A stretch of DNA of 64,000 bases. Source: Alitiscatomonas aceti. Its GTDB lineage: Bacteria; Bacillota; Clostridia; Lachnospirales; Lachnospiraceae. Shown here piece by piece: positions 16,045 to 25,032 of this stretch. The stretch covers positions 62,001 through 126,000 of the forward strand of contig NZ_JAOQJF010000001.1 of NCBI RefSeq assembly GCF_025567195.1, given 5' to 3'. A program made the translations under genes and the position numbers. Each line of letters opens with the position of its first letter. Within the stretch, counting starts at the first letter, position 1. The notes beneath the pieces are model-generated. The model worked only from the letters and a program-made list of their open reading frames with translations. It was not told the origin of the DNA and made no database searches.

Positions 16045-18423
16045 TTACTGGATCCAGGCTCCGTCCTTATCTACTTTGTAGCCATCCGGAGTCGTGGTGT
16101 CATAGGCCATGGCTCCCAGAGAGCTGTCGTTCACTTTGCTGAAATAGTACCACTTGCCGCCGATCTCATGCCAGCCGGTGAACATATAGCCCCGGTTGCC
16201 GTCCGCCTGCGGATACAGATAATACCAGTTGTTCTGCCAGTGATGCCAGCCGGTCACCATATAGCCCTCACCGTTGAAATAGTACCACTGGTAGGTGTCC
16301 TTCCAGGGCAGGTATACCCAGGAATTGGAAGGCCAGGTCCCGTCGTCGTAGCTGTACCACCATCCCTTTTCGTTCATGACCCATTTTCCATTTTTGTAGA
16401 AGTCAGCCTTCACTCTCGCCCTTCCGGAGGAGTGGGAATTTCCGCTGCTGCTTCCGCCGCCGGACGGACGGCTGGGCTTCTTCACTGCCTTCACATCAAA
16501 GGCACCCAGCTTTGTAATGGTGATCTTCACCGTTCCCTTTTCTCCATCCACGTCTGCCTTATCAACGCCCTCTACTTCATAATTATAGGAAGCGTTGCTG
16601 TAAGATGCGATAAAGTAGTCCGGGATCTCCACGGTCATGGTCACAGGAGCCGTCAGCGTTTTCCTCTCCTTGCCGTTGACCAGAAGCCTTACAGAACCTC
16701 TTACCCGGGCATTGCTGGAGGTGGCGGGCCATTCTGTCGCGTACTCAATGGTCACCTTTCCGCCGCCCTCTGCAAAATCCTCAGAGGTAAGTCCTGCTGC
16801 CGCGATGCCGCCCACAGCGTCTGAAGGCTCGGTTTCAATATTATCCGCTCCGTAGACAGCCAGATAAAGGGCCTCGTATTTTGCCACCTGGTCGGCTGTG
16901 AGCTTTGTAATATCGATCTTTGTCTTTAAGGCCTCTGTCTGCATGTCAGCCGCCTGTTCCTTCTCGTCCTGGCTCATAATGTCCGCATTTGCGATGACCT
17001 TATCTGCCTGGGCCAGAGCGTCGGCTGCGTTGCTGGGGGTTGCCAGGATCACCTTTGCCTCCGTGATCTCGCCATTCTCATCGGTGGTGTAAGTCACACC
17101 GTTGAGCGTAACTGTCTTCCCCTTTACCTTGTGTCCATTTTCTGCAACTAAATAGCTTTTCCCCTGGGCATTTACCACGCCGTTCACTGCCATGGCGCCG
17201 TCTGCCCCAACCCATACCTGCTCAGTACATCCATTTCCTTCGGGACAAGTGATCCACTGGTTCTTCACCAGGGAAGCTGGATCCTCTGTCTCGTAGAAAT
17301 ACCATTTGCCGTTCTGCTGGTGCCAGCCGGGCTCTACCTCTTCGGGAACGATATCCTCCTCTCCCAGAAGCTGGATCTCTGCGGGCTTATAGCCCTTATA
17401 CATCATTTCCAGATAAACCCGCGGATCCCTCTCCTCCGCGATATCCCGCACCTTTCTATCCATCAGACTCTTATATGCTCCATTGGTATAAAAACCAATT
17501 CCTGTTGCCGTATACCCCTGCAAGCGCAGCATATTGCCCGTCTGTTCCATTCCATCAAAGACAGCTTTAAAGGTATCGTCAGGCTTCGCCTGAGCTTTAA
17601 TGTCTCTCTCTGAGAGTATCGTTTCCATGTAATCACGATCCATCGGTTCACGGTATACCGCCAAAGGAACGCTTGCCGTAATCCTGGGACCAACATACAC
17701 AGATAAATACACATCTTCATATCTCTGGTTATTGAACGCATAGGAAACATAGATACGATATATGCCTGTTTCCAGCGGCTTTGTGGCACGGAATACTCCA
17801 TTTCCATCGATTGAAAACAGGGCCTTATCAACCTCTTCATTATTAAATCTTACTTCATCTATCGTCAGTCCCTGTACGCCGGAATATCCATGATCCTTCC
17901 TGTTTTCCATTTCATATATGGTCAGCTGTTTATTGGGAAGCGCACCGGCGTTGTACATCCCAGTTACACCAGTACAGGACTCCTTAAACGCCAGCCGTTT
18001 CCTTGAGAATGCACTCTCATACAGTTCCGCCCGGAGCCCCTTAAATACTGCATCCAGCTTCAGATCACTGTCTGCCATTATAGACCACTGCTGATAATAT
18101 GGATCGTCAATCTCCATGGGGCTTCCATTTACAGAGGCCGATTGCACGAATGTCCGTATCTCCTCCGTCTGGGATGTCTGATAAGCGATCTGATTCGCGG
18201 TTATATCCAGTTCTACTCCCTTTGGGACCTCACTTACCTCTCCGATCGGAAGACATACCTCATTTCCTGTCTCCTCATCGAAATAGCCGACTTCCAGATA
18301 TCCCCCCTTCACATTAGGAACCGTGACCTTCACAGTCTCCGCAGCCAGGGAAGAAAATCCGGCTGCCAGCGTCATGGCTGCTGCACACACCGGCAGAAGC
18401 CATCGCTTCGTACATTTTCTCAT
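16045..18423 (-). CDS. Secreted surface protein with cell-wall-binding repeats
   Basis: The 792-aa product has a Sec signal peptide (AAAMTLAAGFSSLAAET, cleavage near residue 28). A long N-terminal part follows with no family I recognise. It includes an Ig-like segment around 200-260 (YRIYVSYAFNNQRYEDVYLS). A first pair of aromatic-Gly repeats (GWHQQNGKWYFYETED) lies at about 370, then an Ala/Asp-rich helical stretch (450-540) and a Ser/Gly-rich linker (SGGGSSSGNSHSSG). The C-terminal block of choline-binding-type repeats includes WYYFNGEGYMVTGWHHWQNN and GWHEIGGKWYYF. It is probably held non-covalently on the wall. It has its own promoter with a dyad, directly after an XRE regulator gene. Confidence 0.85.
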   Translation of the reverse strand: MRKCTKRWLLPVCAAAMTLAAGFSSLAAETVKVTVPNVKGGYLEVGYFDEETGNEVCLPIGEVSEVPKGVELDITANQIAYQTSQTEEIRTFVQSASVNGSPMEIDDPYYQQWSIMADSDLKLDAVFKGLRAELYESAFSRKRLAFKESCTGVTGMYNAGALPNKQLTIYEMENRKDHGYSGVQGLTIDEVRFNNEEVDKALFSIDGNGVFRATKPLETGIYRIYVSYAFNNQRYEDVYLSVYVGPRITASVPLAVYREPMDRDYMETILSERDIKAQAKPDDTFKAVFDGMEQTGNMLRLQGYTATGIGFYTNGAYKSLMDRKVRDIAEERDPRVYLEMMYKGYKPAEIQLLGEEDIVPEEVEPGWHQQNGKWYFYETEDPASLVKNQWITCPEGNGCTEQVWVGADGAMAVNGVVNAQGKSYLVAENGHKVKGKTVTLNGVTYTTDENGEITEAKVILATPSNAADALAQADKVIANADIMSQDEKEQAADMQTEALKTKIDITKLTADQVAKYEALYLAVYGADNIETEPSDAVGGIAAAGLTSEDFAEGGGKVTIEYATEWPATSSNARVRGSVRLLVNGKERKTLTAPVTMTVEIPDYFIASYSNASYNYEVEGVDKADVDGEKGTVKITITKLGAFDVKAVKKPSRPSGGGSSSGNSHSSGRARVKADFYKNGKWVMNEKGWWYSYDDGTWPSNSWVYLPWKDTYQWYYFNGEGYMVTGWHHWQNNWYYLYPQADGNRGYMFTGWHEIGGKWYYFSKVNDSSLGAMAYDTTTPDGYKVDKDGAWIQ

Positions 18424-18489
18424 AACCCTTCCTCCTTGTACTTATTTTGACGTAAAAATCAGAATTTCCAATTTTTACATACTATTTTA

Positions 18490-18518
18490 AGTATAGTCGG
18501 AAGGTTCCGGTCTATCAA
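18490..18518 (-). promoter_or_regulatory. Promoter of the surface protein gene with internal dyad
   Basis: On the minus strand TTGATA (18513-18518, overlapping the stop of the upstream regulator gene), a 17-bp spacer and TATACT (18490-18495) form a SigA-type promoter. The spacer contains the dyad CGGAA-GG-TTCCG at 18498-18509, an operator candidate. Confidence 0.6.
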
Positions 18519-20008
18519 GGTGTACCGGCAACTGTACCACCATCTTTCAGACCATCCCTGTATTTTCTGACGATGGCCTCCGTCTCCTCCCTGGAGTACA
18601 CCTCCCCATGGTCCCGCATTCCACGGATATATGTGTCAAACGCCTGGGTAATGGACGGTTCCTGGATCAGGAGCTGATGGAAGCCCTGTTCCGGGTCGTA
18701 CAGGACCAGACTGGCTCCCACGGCGCTGCTGACAAAAATATTCAGCATTTTTGTCAGATGAAGGCTCTGTTCCTTTACGATCCCCATATCACAGCCCGGC
18801 CGTTCCATATCTGCCAGCATCCCATCCAGGATCCTGACCCTTTCCTCCCTTGTCAGCGCCCGGACGTACTCCTCCGGATAATCGGCGAACCGGCCGTTTT
18901 CTGCAAATTCCCGGAGCCCGTCCTCCGTAAAATAATGGATCAGCTCTGCTCCGGAAGCAACCTGCTCCCTGCGTTTCATGATCCCATCGATCACCAGGCT
19001 CCTGCCGGGAAGCCCCGGCGCTGCCACACGCTCTGCCAGCTCCCGGTCTGCCCAAAGGACAAAGCATGGCTGGTATTCCAGAAAACAGCGGCTCACGGGG
19101 CCATTGTCGCTTTTCAGCATCCAGTCCAGTACCTGGAAAATGTCACGGAAGTATCTGGCAAGACAGCCGTTCCTGCCATTTTTATACACCTTAAAAAAGC
19201 TCCTGCGGTACGCGTCCGTCACCTCCGGCTCATAGGCCACCACCGCCTGGTCCATATTGCCGGAAAACAGGATCACCCGGTCGTCCAGGATCCCGTAATA
19301 CGGATATAAAACTGCCTCATCCCGGCCGCCGGATGGATGATCATGATAATAATACCAGGTTTCATAAGCGGCACCGGCCTGGTAATAGGTGGGGATCAGA
19401 TTATAAACGGCCCTCAGGTTATGATAGTCTCCGGCGCTGTCCTCCGCTCTCTTGGAAAGCCTCACCAGCTGGACGATATTCAGATGCCCCATGGCAGAGC
19501 GGCCGTCCAGTGAAAACGCCGGCAGCAACCTGGCCAGGATACAGCTTTCCGCAGGCACATAAAAATACGCATTCTTTCTCCCGGCGCTCAAGTTCTCCCA
19601 GATGGCACCCCAGAGATACCGTTCCACAGCGATCACTCCGTTTATGGTCCGCATTCCCGGAGAACTGGCCTGGCCCGGAGGTTCCGGAGTCATTCCAAAG
19701 CCGGCCTCCATCCCGCATATATTTCCCGCCTCCTCCAGCATCCGGCGGATCATGCACCGCATAAAATAAACGTCGTCTCCGTCCATAGCCCGGTAATACG
19801 CCTCCTGCAGCTCCCTGTGCTCCCGGACACCCAGCCGCAGCTCCCGGCGGATCGCTTCAAAGATCTGTGGATCCGGCAGCCTCGTTCCGGCCAGATACCG
19901 CTGGATATTCACCCGGTTGATGCCCGTGATCCTGGCAAATTCATAATTCGTATACCCGCTGGTCCTTAAATGGGCCTCCAGCAGCTCATGAAATCTCCTG
20001 TTTTCCAT
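18515..20008 (-). CDS. XRE-type regulator with large unknown C-terminal domain
   Basis: From the ATG at 20008 (GGGGAGG upstream) the protein has 497 aa. Residues 1-60 form a helix-turn-helix (LLEAHLRTSGYTNYEFARIT, INRVNIQRYLAGTRLP). The remaining ~430 residues are a large acidic region with no family I can name; it contains YFYVPAESCILARLLPAFS and ETWYYYHDHPSG. It could be a ligand- or partner-sensing domain. The gene begins about 40 bp past the pepV terminator and ends inside the promoter of the surface protein gene, so control of that gene is a reasonable guess. A longer upstream reading frame exists but has no better ribosome site. Confidence 0.75.
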   Translation of the reverse strand: MENRRFHELLEAHLRTSGYTNYEFARITGINRVNIQRYLAGTRLPDPQIFEAIRRELRLGVREHRELQEAYYRAMDGDDVYFMRCMIRRMLEEAGNICGMEAGFGMTPEPPGQASSPGMRTINGVIAVERYLWGAIWENLSAGRKNAYFYVPAESCILARLLPAFSLDGRSAMGHLNIVQLVRLSKRAEDSAGDYHNLRAVYNLIPTYYQAGAAYETWYYYHDHPSGGRDEAVLYPYYGILDDRVILFSGNMDQAVVAYEPEVTDAYRRSFFKVYKNGRNGCLARYFRDIFQVLDWMLKSDNGPVSRCFLEYQPCFVLWADRELAERVAAPGLPGRSLVIDGIMKRREQVASGAELIHYFTEDGLREFAENGRFADYPEEYVRALTREERVRILDGMLADMERPGCDMGIVKEQSLHLTKMLNIFVSSAVGASLVLYDPEQGFHQLLIQEPSITQAFDTYIRGMRDHGEVYSREETEAIVRKYRDGLKDGGTVAGTP

Positions 20009-20045
20009 ACTGGCTCCCCTCCCCGCAATTAAAGCCCCCCAGAAA

Positions 20046-20083
20046 GCAAAAACGCCTGCCGGAAGACGCATCTTACCGGCAGG
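20046..20083 (-). terminator. Terminator of pepV
   Basis: CCTGCCGG/CCGGCAGG (20076-20083 and 20055-20062) form a perfect 8-bp stem followed on the minus strand by CGTTTTTGC. It starts 11 bp past the pepV stop. Confidence 0.8.
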
Positions 20084-20093
20084 ACATTCTATT

Positions 20094-21497
20094 CTAGCAG
20101 CATAATTCAGTAATCACCTGCGCAAAGATCTTCGCGCTCATTAAAAGCTCATCGATCACCGCAAACTCGTCGGGACCGTGCATGTTATTTTCTGTTTCCG
20201 GCATGGCCGCGCCGAAGGCAACTCCGTTCTTTAAGTGGTGGACATACGTTCCGCCTCCGATGGCAATGCACTCTCCCTTTCTTCCCGTGTACATCTCATA
20301 GCTCTTAAGGAGCGTCTGGACAAACTGGGAATCTCCAGGAACGTGGTGGGGCGGGTTCATGGAATCATTGTTTAAAGAGATCCCGTACCCGGCCATGGCC
20401 GCCTTCGCCGGCTTTAAGGTATTCTCCTCATTGGAGCAGATGGGGCAGCGGCTGTCAAAATCACCGGAAAGGCTGGTCTCCGTGATCTCCAGCATACTGA
20501 AGGTCAGGGTCAGCTGGCCGGATTCCTCGTCCTCCATGGCGATCCCCAGGTTCTTTCCGAACCAGTCGCCATGGGGCATCAGCTTATTCAGGGCACGGAT
20601 CTTTTCCACCTGTCCGCACTCAGCCAGCTCCAGCTTTTCGATCAGTGCAAGAAGTCCTGTCAGGGCATTTTTCCCCTTCCAGGGGGTAGAAGCATGGCCG
20701 TTTTCCCCAAAGGCCTCGATCTTCATATAGCCGCCCTCAGAGGTTACGTCAAAACGGATCCCCAGCTCGGCCTCTAAAGTGTGGGCAAAGGCCTCTGTAT
20801 CGGAGCCGTCCAGTCCCTCAAATAAGGCCTCTGCCTTGGAGGGGACCACGTTGGACTTGGTGCCGCTCTTAAAGGATACCATTCTGGGAAGGGCCTGGCT
20901 CTTTTCAAATTCCGCCGTGAACTGGCCGTGGAGGCTGCCCTTTTCAATGTTGATCACCGGGAAGCTGGCGTCCGGAGAGAAGGTCATGGGGGCCTCCTCC
21001 TCCACACTGTAATAGTGGCGGATATCGGAGCTGCCGCACTCCTCGTCGGTTCCCAGGATCAGACGCACGTTCTTCTTCACCGGGATCCCCAGCTCCTTCA
21101 CAGCGCGCATGGCGTAGAGGGCTGCGATGGCCGGACCCTTATCGTCGGCAGTTCCGCGGCCATAGATCTTTCCGTCCTTTACCACCGGTACAAAGGGCTC
21201 TGTCACCGTCCATCCGTCTCCAGCCGGAACGATGTCCAGATGGGCTAAGATATCCAACTGCTTTTCCTTATCGTTCAGATCCACCGTTCCCACATAGTTG
21301 TCGTAGTTGTTGATGGAAAATCCGTAGCATTCTGCAATGTGGAGCGCTGCGCCCAAGGCCTCAAAGCAGCCGTCTCCGTAGGGCCTTCCTGCCCGGTAGG
21401 AATCCTTGGTGCTGTCGATCTTACAAAGCTCCGCAATATCCTCCAGCATTTCTGTTTTATGGGCATCGATAAATTTATCTATTTTTTCTCTGTACAC
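20094..21497 (-). CDS. pepV: Dipeptidase PepV (M20 family)
   Basis: This 467-aa cytoplasmic metallopeptidase cleaves dipeptides and some N-terminal residues. The zinc motif HLDIVPAGDGW, the bridging-Asp region GRGTADDKGP, the catalytic GTDEECGSSD and the late histidine in TENNMHGPDEF are all in place. The lid-domain segment ENGHASTPWKG matches the PepV/Sapep branch. Translation probably begins at the GTG at 21497, with GGAGG 7 bases upstream. It lies downstream of yqeY with only 11 bp between them and ends at its own terminator. Confidence 0.92.
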   Translation of the reverse strand: MYREKIDKFIDAHKTEMLEDIAELCKIDSTKDSYRAGRPYGDGCFEALGAALHIAECYGFSINNYDNYVGTVDLNDKEKQLDILAHLDIVPAGDGWTVTEPFVPVVKDGKIYGRGTADDKGPAIAALYAMRAVKELGIPVKKNVRLILGTDEECGSSDIRHYYSVEEEAPMTFSPDASFPVINIEKGSLHGQFTAEFEKSQALPRMVSFKSGTKSNVVPSKAEALFEGLDGSDTEAFAHTLEAELGIRFDVTSEGGYMKIEAFGENGHASTPWKGKNALTGLLALIEKLELAECGQVEKIRALNKLMPHGDWFGKNLGIAMEDEESGQLTLTFSMLEITETSLSGDFDSRCPICSNEENTLKPAKAAMAGYGISLNNDSMNPPHHVPGDSQFVQTLLKSYEMYTGRKGECIAIGGGTYVHHLKNGVAFGAAMPETENNMHGPDEFAVIDELLMSAKIFAQVITELCC

Positions 21498-21508
21498 GTT
21501 TCTGCCTC

Positions 21509-21955
21509 CTATTTCATCATTCCGGCCAGCACTTCATTGACCACTTTTCCGTCTGCCTTTCCCTTTACCAGGGGCATTAAGACCTTCATGATCCGTCCCT
21601 TATCTTTGGCCGTCGGCGCTTCGATCTCCAGCTCCTTTAAAACTCCGTTTATGATCTCTGTGATCTGGTCCACAGTCAGGTCTGCCGGAGCAAACTCCTG
21701 GTATACCTCCATCCGCTTTCTGGCCTCTTCGATGATGTCAGTCCGGTCTGCGGGGGCCGTATCCATGGTCTCCTTGGTCTGCTTTAATTCCTTTTTGATC
21801 ACTGCATTGGCCTCGTCCTCGGTCAGGGGAGAACGCTTGTCGATCTCCGCATTCTTTAAAGCAGATAAAAGCATGGACAGAGAATCCTTCCTGTCCTTAT
21901 CCTTGGCCTTCATGGCCTCTACCATAGCCGCACGTACAAGCTCGATCTTGCTCAT
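21509..21955 (-). CDS. yqeY: GatB/YqeY domain protein
   Basis: This 148-aa protein is the stand-alone YqeY domain, related to the tail of the GatB amidotransferase subunit that contacts tRNA. The typical start MSKIELVRAAMVEAMKAKDK and the segments LSMLLSALKNAEIDK, ITEIINGVLKE and KGRIMKVLMPLVKGKADG are present. Full length for the family. Its role is uncertain; a tRNA-linked function is inferred from the domain. It is followed closely by pepV and preceded by prfC on the same strand. AAGGAAAGGA precedes the ATG. Confidence 0.92.
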   Translation of the reverse strand: MSKIELVRAAMVEAMKAKDKDRKDSLSMLLSALKNAEIDKRSPLTEDEANAVIKKELKQTKETMDTAPADRTDIIEEARKRMEVYQEFAPADLTVDQITEIINGVLKELEIEAPTAKDKGRIMKVLMPLVKGKADGKVVNEVLAGMMK

Positions 21956-22005
21956 AGGATCCTTCCTTTCCTTATTATATCATGATCGTTCAGACAGCCC
22001 TGCAA

Positions 22006-23598
22006 TTAGTTCCGTCCGAACTCCGCCAGCCTTAAGCCCGGGTTTCTCTCTTCCACCATCCCGACACTCCAGCTGTTGATGAACAGGAGCAGCGGATTGC
22101 CCTTCAGATCACAGATCCGCTTCATATCGGAGGTACCCTGGATCCTGGCCACATCCACCTCGCCCGGATTCTCGACCCACCGGATATACTCAAAGGGAAG
22201 CTGCTCCAGCTTTACCTCCACGTTGTACTCGTTCTCCAGGCGGTAGGTCAGCACCTCAAACTGCAGGACGCCCACAACGCCTACGATGATCTCCTCCATG
22301 CCCGTATTGAACTCCTGGAAGATCTGGATGGCTCCCTCCTGGGCGATCTGGCTGATGCCCTTGATAAACTGCTTTCTCTTCATGGTATCCATCTGGCGCA
22401 CCCTGGCGAAGTGCTCGGGAGCAAAGGTGGGGATCCCCTCAAACTGGAATTTCCCGCCGGGAGCGCATAAGGTATCTCCAATGGAGAAAATACCCGGATC
22501 AAATACGCCGATGATGTCTCCGGCATACGCCTCCTCGATGATCTTTCTGCTCTCTGCCATCAGCTGCTGGGGCTGGGTCAGACGGATCTTCTTCCCGCCC
22601 TGGACATGGTTCACTTCCATTCCAGCCTCAAACTTTCCAGAGCAGATCCGCATGAACGCGATCCTGTCCCTGTGGGCCTTGTTCATGTTGGCCTGGATCT
22701 TAAATACAAAGGCGGAAAACTTTTCATCAAACGGATCCACCTGGCCATCCAGAGTCTTTCTGGGAAGCGGGGAGGAGGTCATATTTAAGAAATGCTCCAG
22801 GAAGGTCTCCACGCCGAAGTTGGTCAGAGCCGAACCGAAGAACACCGGAGAAAGCTCGCCGCGGTTTACTAACTCCTGGTCAAATTCATCGCTGGCTCCG
22901 TCTAAAAGCTCGATATCATCCCTGAGCTGGGCGTGGTAATCCTGGCCGATGATGGAGTCCACATCCGCGCCCTCCACGTCGAAGGTCCTGCTGGCCACCT
23001 CCTTCTGGCCTCCCATGGCGGCCGTGAAGGTGGTGATCTGCTTTGTCTGACGGTCGTATACGCCCTTAAAATTCTTTCCGCAGCCGATGGGCCAGTTGAT
23101 GGGGCAGGTATGGATCCCCAGAACCTCTTCGATCTCGCTCATCAGCTCAAAGGGATCCCTGGCCTCCCGGTCCATTTTGTTCACAAAGGTAAAGATCGGG
23201 ATATGGCGCATCACACAGACCTTGAAAAGCTTGATGGTCTGCGCCTCCACACCCTTGGAGCCGTCGATGACCATCACCGCCGAATCCGCAGCCATAAGGG
23301 TCCGGTAGGTATCCTCCGAGAAGTCCTGATGGCCCGGCGTGTCCAGGATATTGATGCAGTAGCCTTCATAATTAAACTGTAAAACCGAAGAGGTAACGGA
23401 AATTCCCCTCTCCTTCTCGATCTCCATCCAGTCGGAGACCGCATGCTTTGTGGCCTTCCTTCCCTTTACGGTTCCCGCCAGATTGATGGCTCCTCCGTAA
23501 AGAAGGAATTTTTCAGTCAGTGTCGTCTTACCGGCGTCCGGGTGCGAAATGATCGCAAAGGTGCGCCGTCTCTTTATTTCATCTGCAAAAGCTGCCAA
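22006..23598 (-). CDS. prfC: Peptide chain release factor 3
   Basis: RF3 (530 aa) is the GTPase that recycles RF1/RF2 from the ribosome after termination. The G-domain motifs are AIISHPDAGKTTLTEKF (G1), DTPGHQDFSEDTYRTL (G3) and FVNKMDREARDP (G4), followed by the RF3-type domains II and III (GVVGVLQFEVLTYRLENEYN). Translation starts at a TTG (23598) with GGAGG 7 bases upstream; the following MAAFADEIKRRRTFAI matches the family. A promoter is visible at 23642-23670. The gene is single, between coaBC and yqeY. Confidence 0.96.
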   Translation of the reverse strand: MAAFADEIKRRRTFAIISHPDAGKTTLTEKFLLYGGAINLAGTVKGRKATKHAVSDWMEIEKERGISVTSSVLQFNYEGYCINILDTPGHQDFSEDTYRTLMAADSAVMVIDGSKGVEAQTIKLFKVCVMRHIPIFTFVNKMDREARDPFELMSEIEEVLGIHTCPINWPIGCGKNFKGVYDRQTKQITTFTAAMGGQKEVASRTFDVEGADVDSIIGQDYHAQLRDDIELLDGASDEFDQELVNRGELSPVFFGSALTNFGVETFLEHFLNMTSSPLPRKTLDGQVDPFDEKFSAFVFKIQANMNKAHRDRIAFMRICSGKFEAGMEVNHVQGGKKIRLTQPQQLMAESRKIIEEAYAGDIIGVFDPGIFSIGDTLCAPGGKFQFEGIPTFAPEHFARVRQMDTMKRKQFIKGISQIAQEGAIQIFQEFNTGMEEIIVGVVGVLQFEVLTYRLENEYNVEVKLEQLPFEYIRWVENPGEVDVARIQGTSDMKRICDLKGNPLLLFINSWSVGMVEERNPGLRLAEFGRN

Positions 23599-23641
23599 TG
23601 GAAAACCTCCAATTCAAACGTCTTAAAATCACAACATCCTT

Positions 23642-23670
23642 ATTTTGCCAATAAATTCACCATTCGTCAA
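23642..23670 (-). promoter_or_regulatory. Promoter of prfC
   Basis: On the minus strand TTGACG (23665-23670), 17 bp, then CAAAAT (23642-23647). The segment resembles the rpsU promoter (both have TTGACGAATG and AATTTAT). Confidence 0.5.
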
Positions 23671-23698
23671 GTATAATCTGGGCCAGACCCGTTCCGTC

Positions 23699-24910
23699 TT
23701 AAAAATCCTCCGGCTCCTTCCTCTCCATTCCAAAAACAGCGTCCAGGATCCTTCCGGCCACGTCCTCCTTGGACATCTTGGGAAGCTCCGTCTCCTTCTC
23801 CCTGGTGATCAGCGTCACCACGTTGGTATCGGTGCCGAAGCCGGCCCCGTCCACCTTCAGGTTATTGGCCACGATCATATCCAGCTTCTTCTTTTCCAGC
23901 TTTGCCCTGGAATTTTCCAGCATATGTTCCGTTTCCATGGAAAAGCCGCAGAGGAACTGGCCCTTTTCCTTATGCTCTCCCAGCCACTTTAAGATATCGT
24001 CAGTGCGCTCCAGCTGGATCGCCATATCCCCGTCCTTTTTCTTCGTCTTTTCCGTATTGACGAATTTCGGCCGGTAATCGGCCACCGCTGCTGCCTTTAT
24101 GATGGCGTCCTGTCCTGCGCTCCTGGCGGTCACGGCCTCAAACATCTCCTTCGCGCTCTCCACCGGCACCAGGTCCACGAACATGGGCGGCTTTTCCTCC
24201 GCCGGTCCTGTGACCAGAGTCACCTGGGCTCCCCGGTACGCAGCGGTCTTCGCAATGGCGTATCCCATCTTCCCGGTGGAGTGGTTGGTGATGTAGCGGA
24301 CCGGATCGATGGCCTCCCTGGTGGGACCGGCGGTCACTAAGATCTTTTTCCCGGCCAGATCCTTCTCATACCGGATCTCCTTTAAAATATACTGGAGCAG
24401 CACCTCCGGCTCCGGCATTTTCCCGGCTCCCGTATCCCCGCAGGCCAGATAGCCGCTGGCCGGGGAGATCACCTCCATCCCGTACCGTTCACAGATCCTT
24501 AAATTATCCTGGGTGATGGGATTTTCAAACATCCGGGTGTTCATGGCAGGGCTTATGATCTTTTTGCAGGTGCAGGCCAGAACGGTGGTAGTCAGCATAT
24601 CGTCAGCCAGGCCATGGGCCAGCTTTGCGATCACATTGGCAGAGGCCGGAGCCACCAGCACCACATCCGCCAGCTTTGCCAGGGAAACGTGCTCCACAGA
24701 AAACTCAAAATTCCGGTCAAAGGTGTCCACCAGGCACTTGTTCCCGGTCAGCGTCTCGAAGGTAATGGGATTGATGAAATTGGTGGCGTTTTCTGTCATG
24801 ATCACATGGACGTCGGCCCTTAGTTTTTTCAGTGCGCTGGCCAGATAAGCGATCTTATAGGCCGCAATACTCCCTGTCACGCATAAAAGCACTGTTTTTC
24901 CCTTCAACAT
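23699..24910 (-). CDS. coaBC: Bifunctional phosphopantothenoylcysteine decarboxylase/phosphopantothenate-cysteine ligase
   Basis: CoaBC (403 aa) makes 4'-phosphopantetheine from phosphopantothenate and cysteine in coenzyme A synthesis. The N-terminal flavin domain has LLCVTGSIAAYKIAY, the catalytic His in FSVEHVSLAKLADV and the PXMNXXM motif PAMNTRMFENP. The C-terminal ligase domain begins at about 190 with VTAGPTREAIDPVRYITNH and has the conserved KAAAVADYRP. GGAGG precedes the ATG. It is divergent from coaX, another gene of the same pathway, across a 122-bp spacer. Confidence 0.96.
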   Translation of the reverse strand: MLKGKTVLLCVTGSIAAYKIAYLASALKKLRADVHVIMTENATNFINPITFETLTGNKCLVDTFDRNFEFSVEHVSLAKLADVVLVAPASANVIAKLAHGLADDMLTTTVLACTCKKIISPAMNTRMFENPITQDNLRICERYGMEVISPASGYLACGDTGAGKMPEPEVLLQYILKEIRYEKDLAGKKILVTAGPTREAIDPVRYITNHSTGKMGYAIAKTAAYRGAQVTLVTGPAEEKPPMFVDLVPVESAKEMFEAVTARSAGQDAIIKAAAVADYRPKFVNTEKTKKKDGDMAIQLERTDDILKWLGEHKEKGQFLCGFSMETEHMLENSRAKLEKKKLDMIVANNLKVDGAGFGTDTNVVTLITREKETELPKMSKEDVAGRILDAVFGMERKEPEDF

Positions 24911-25032
24911 TTTGGAATCCTCCGTTGTATTTCCGATTATTTTGTGGTAAAATCACTTTCATTAAAAAATAATGATCGTACATAGCACTTAATTATATCA
25001 CTTACGATTCAAATGTGAAAGGAGTTTTCTTT

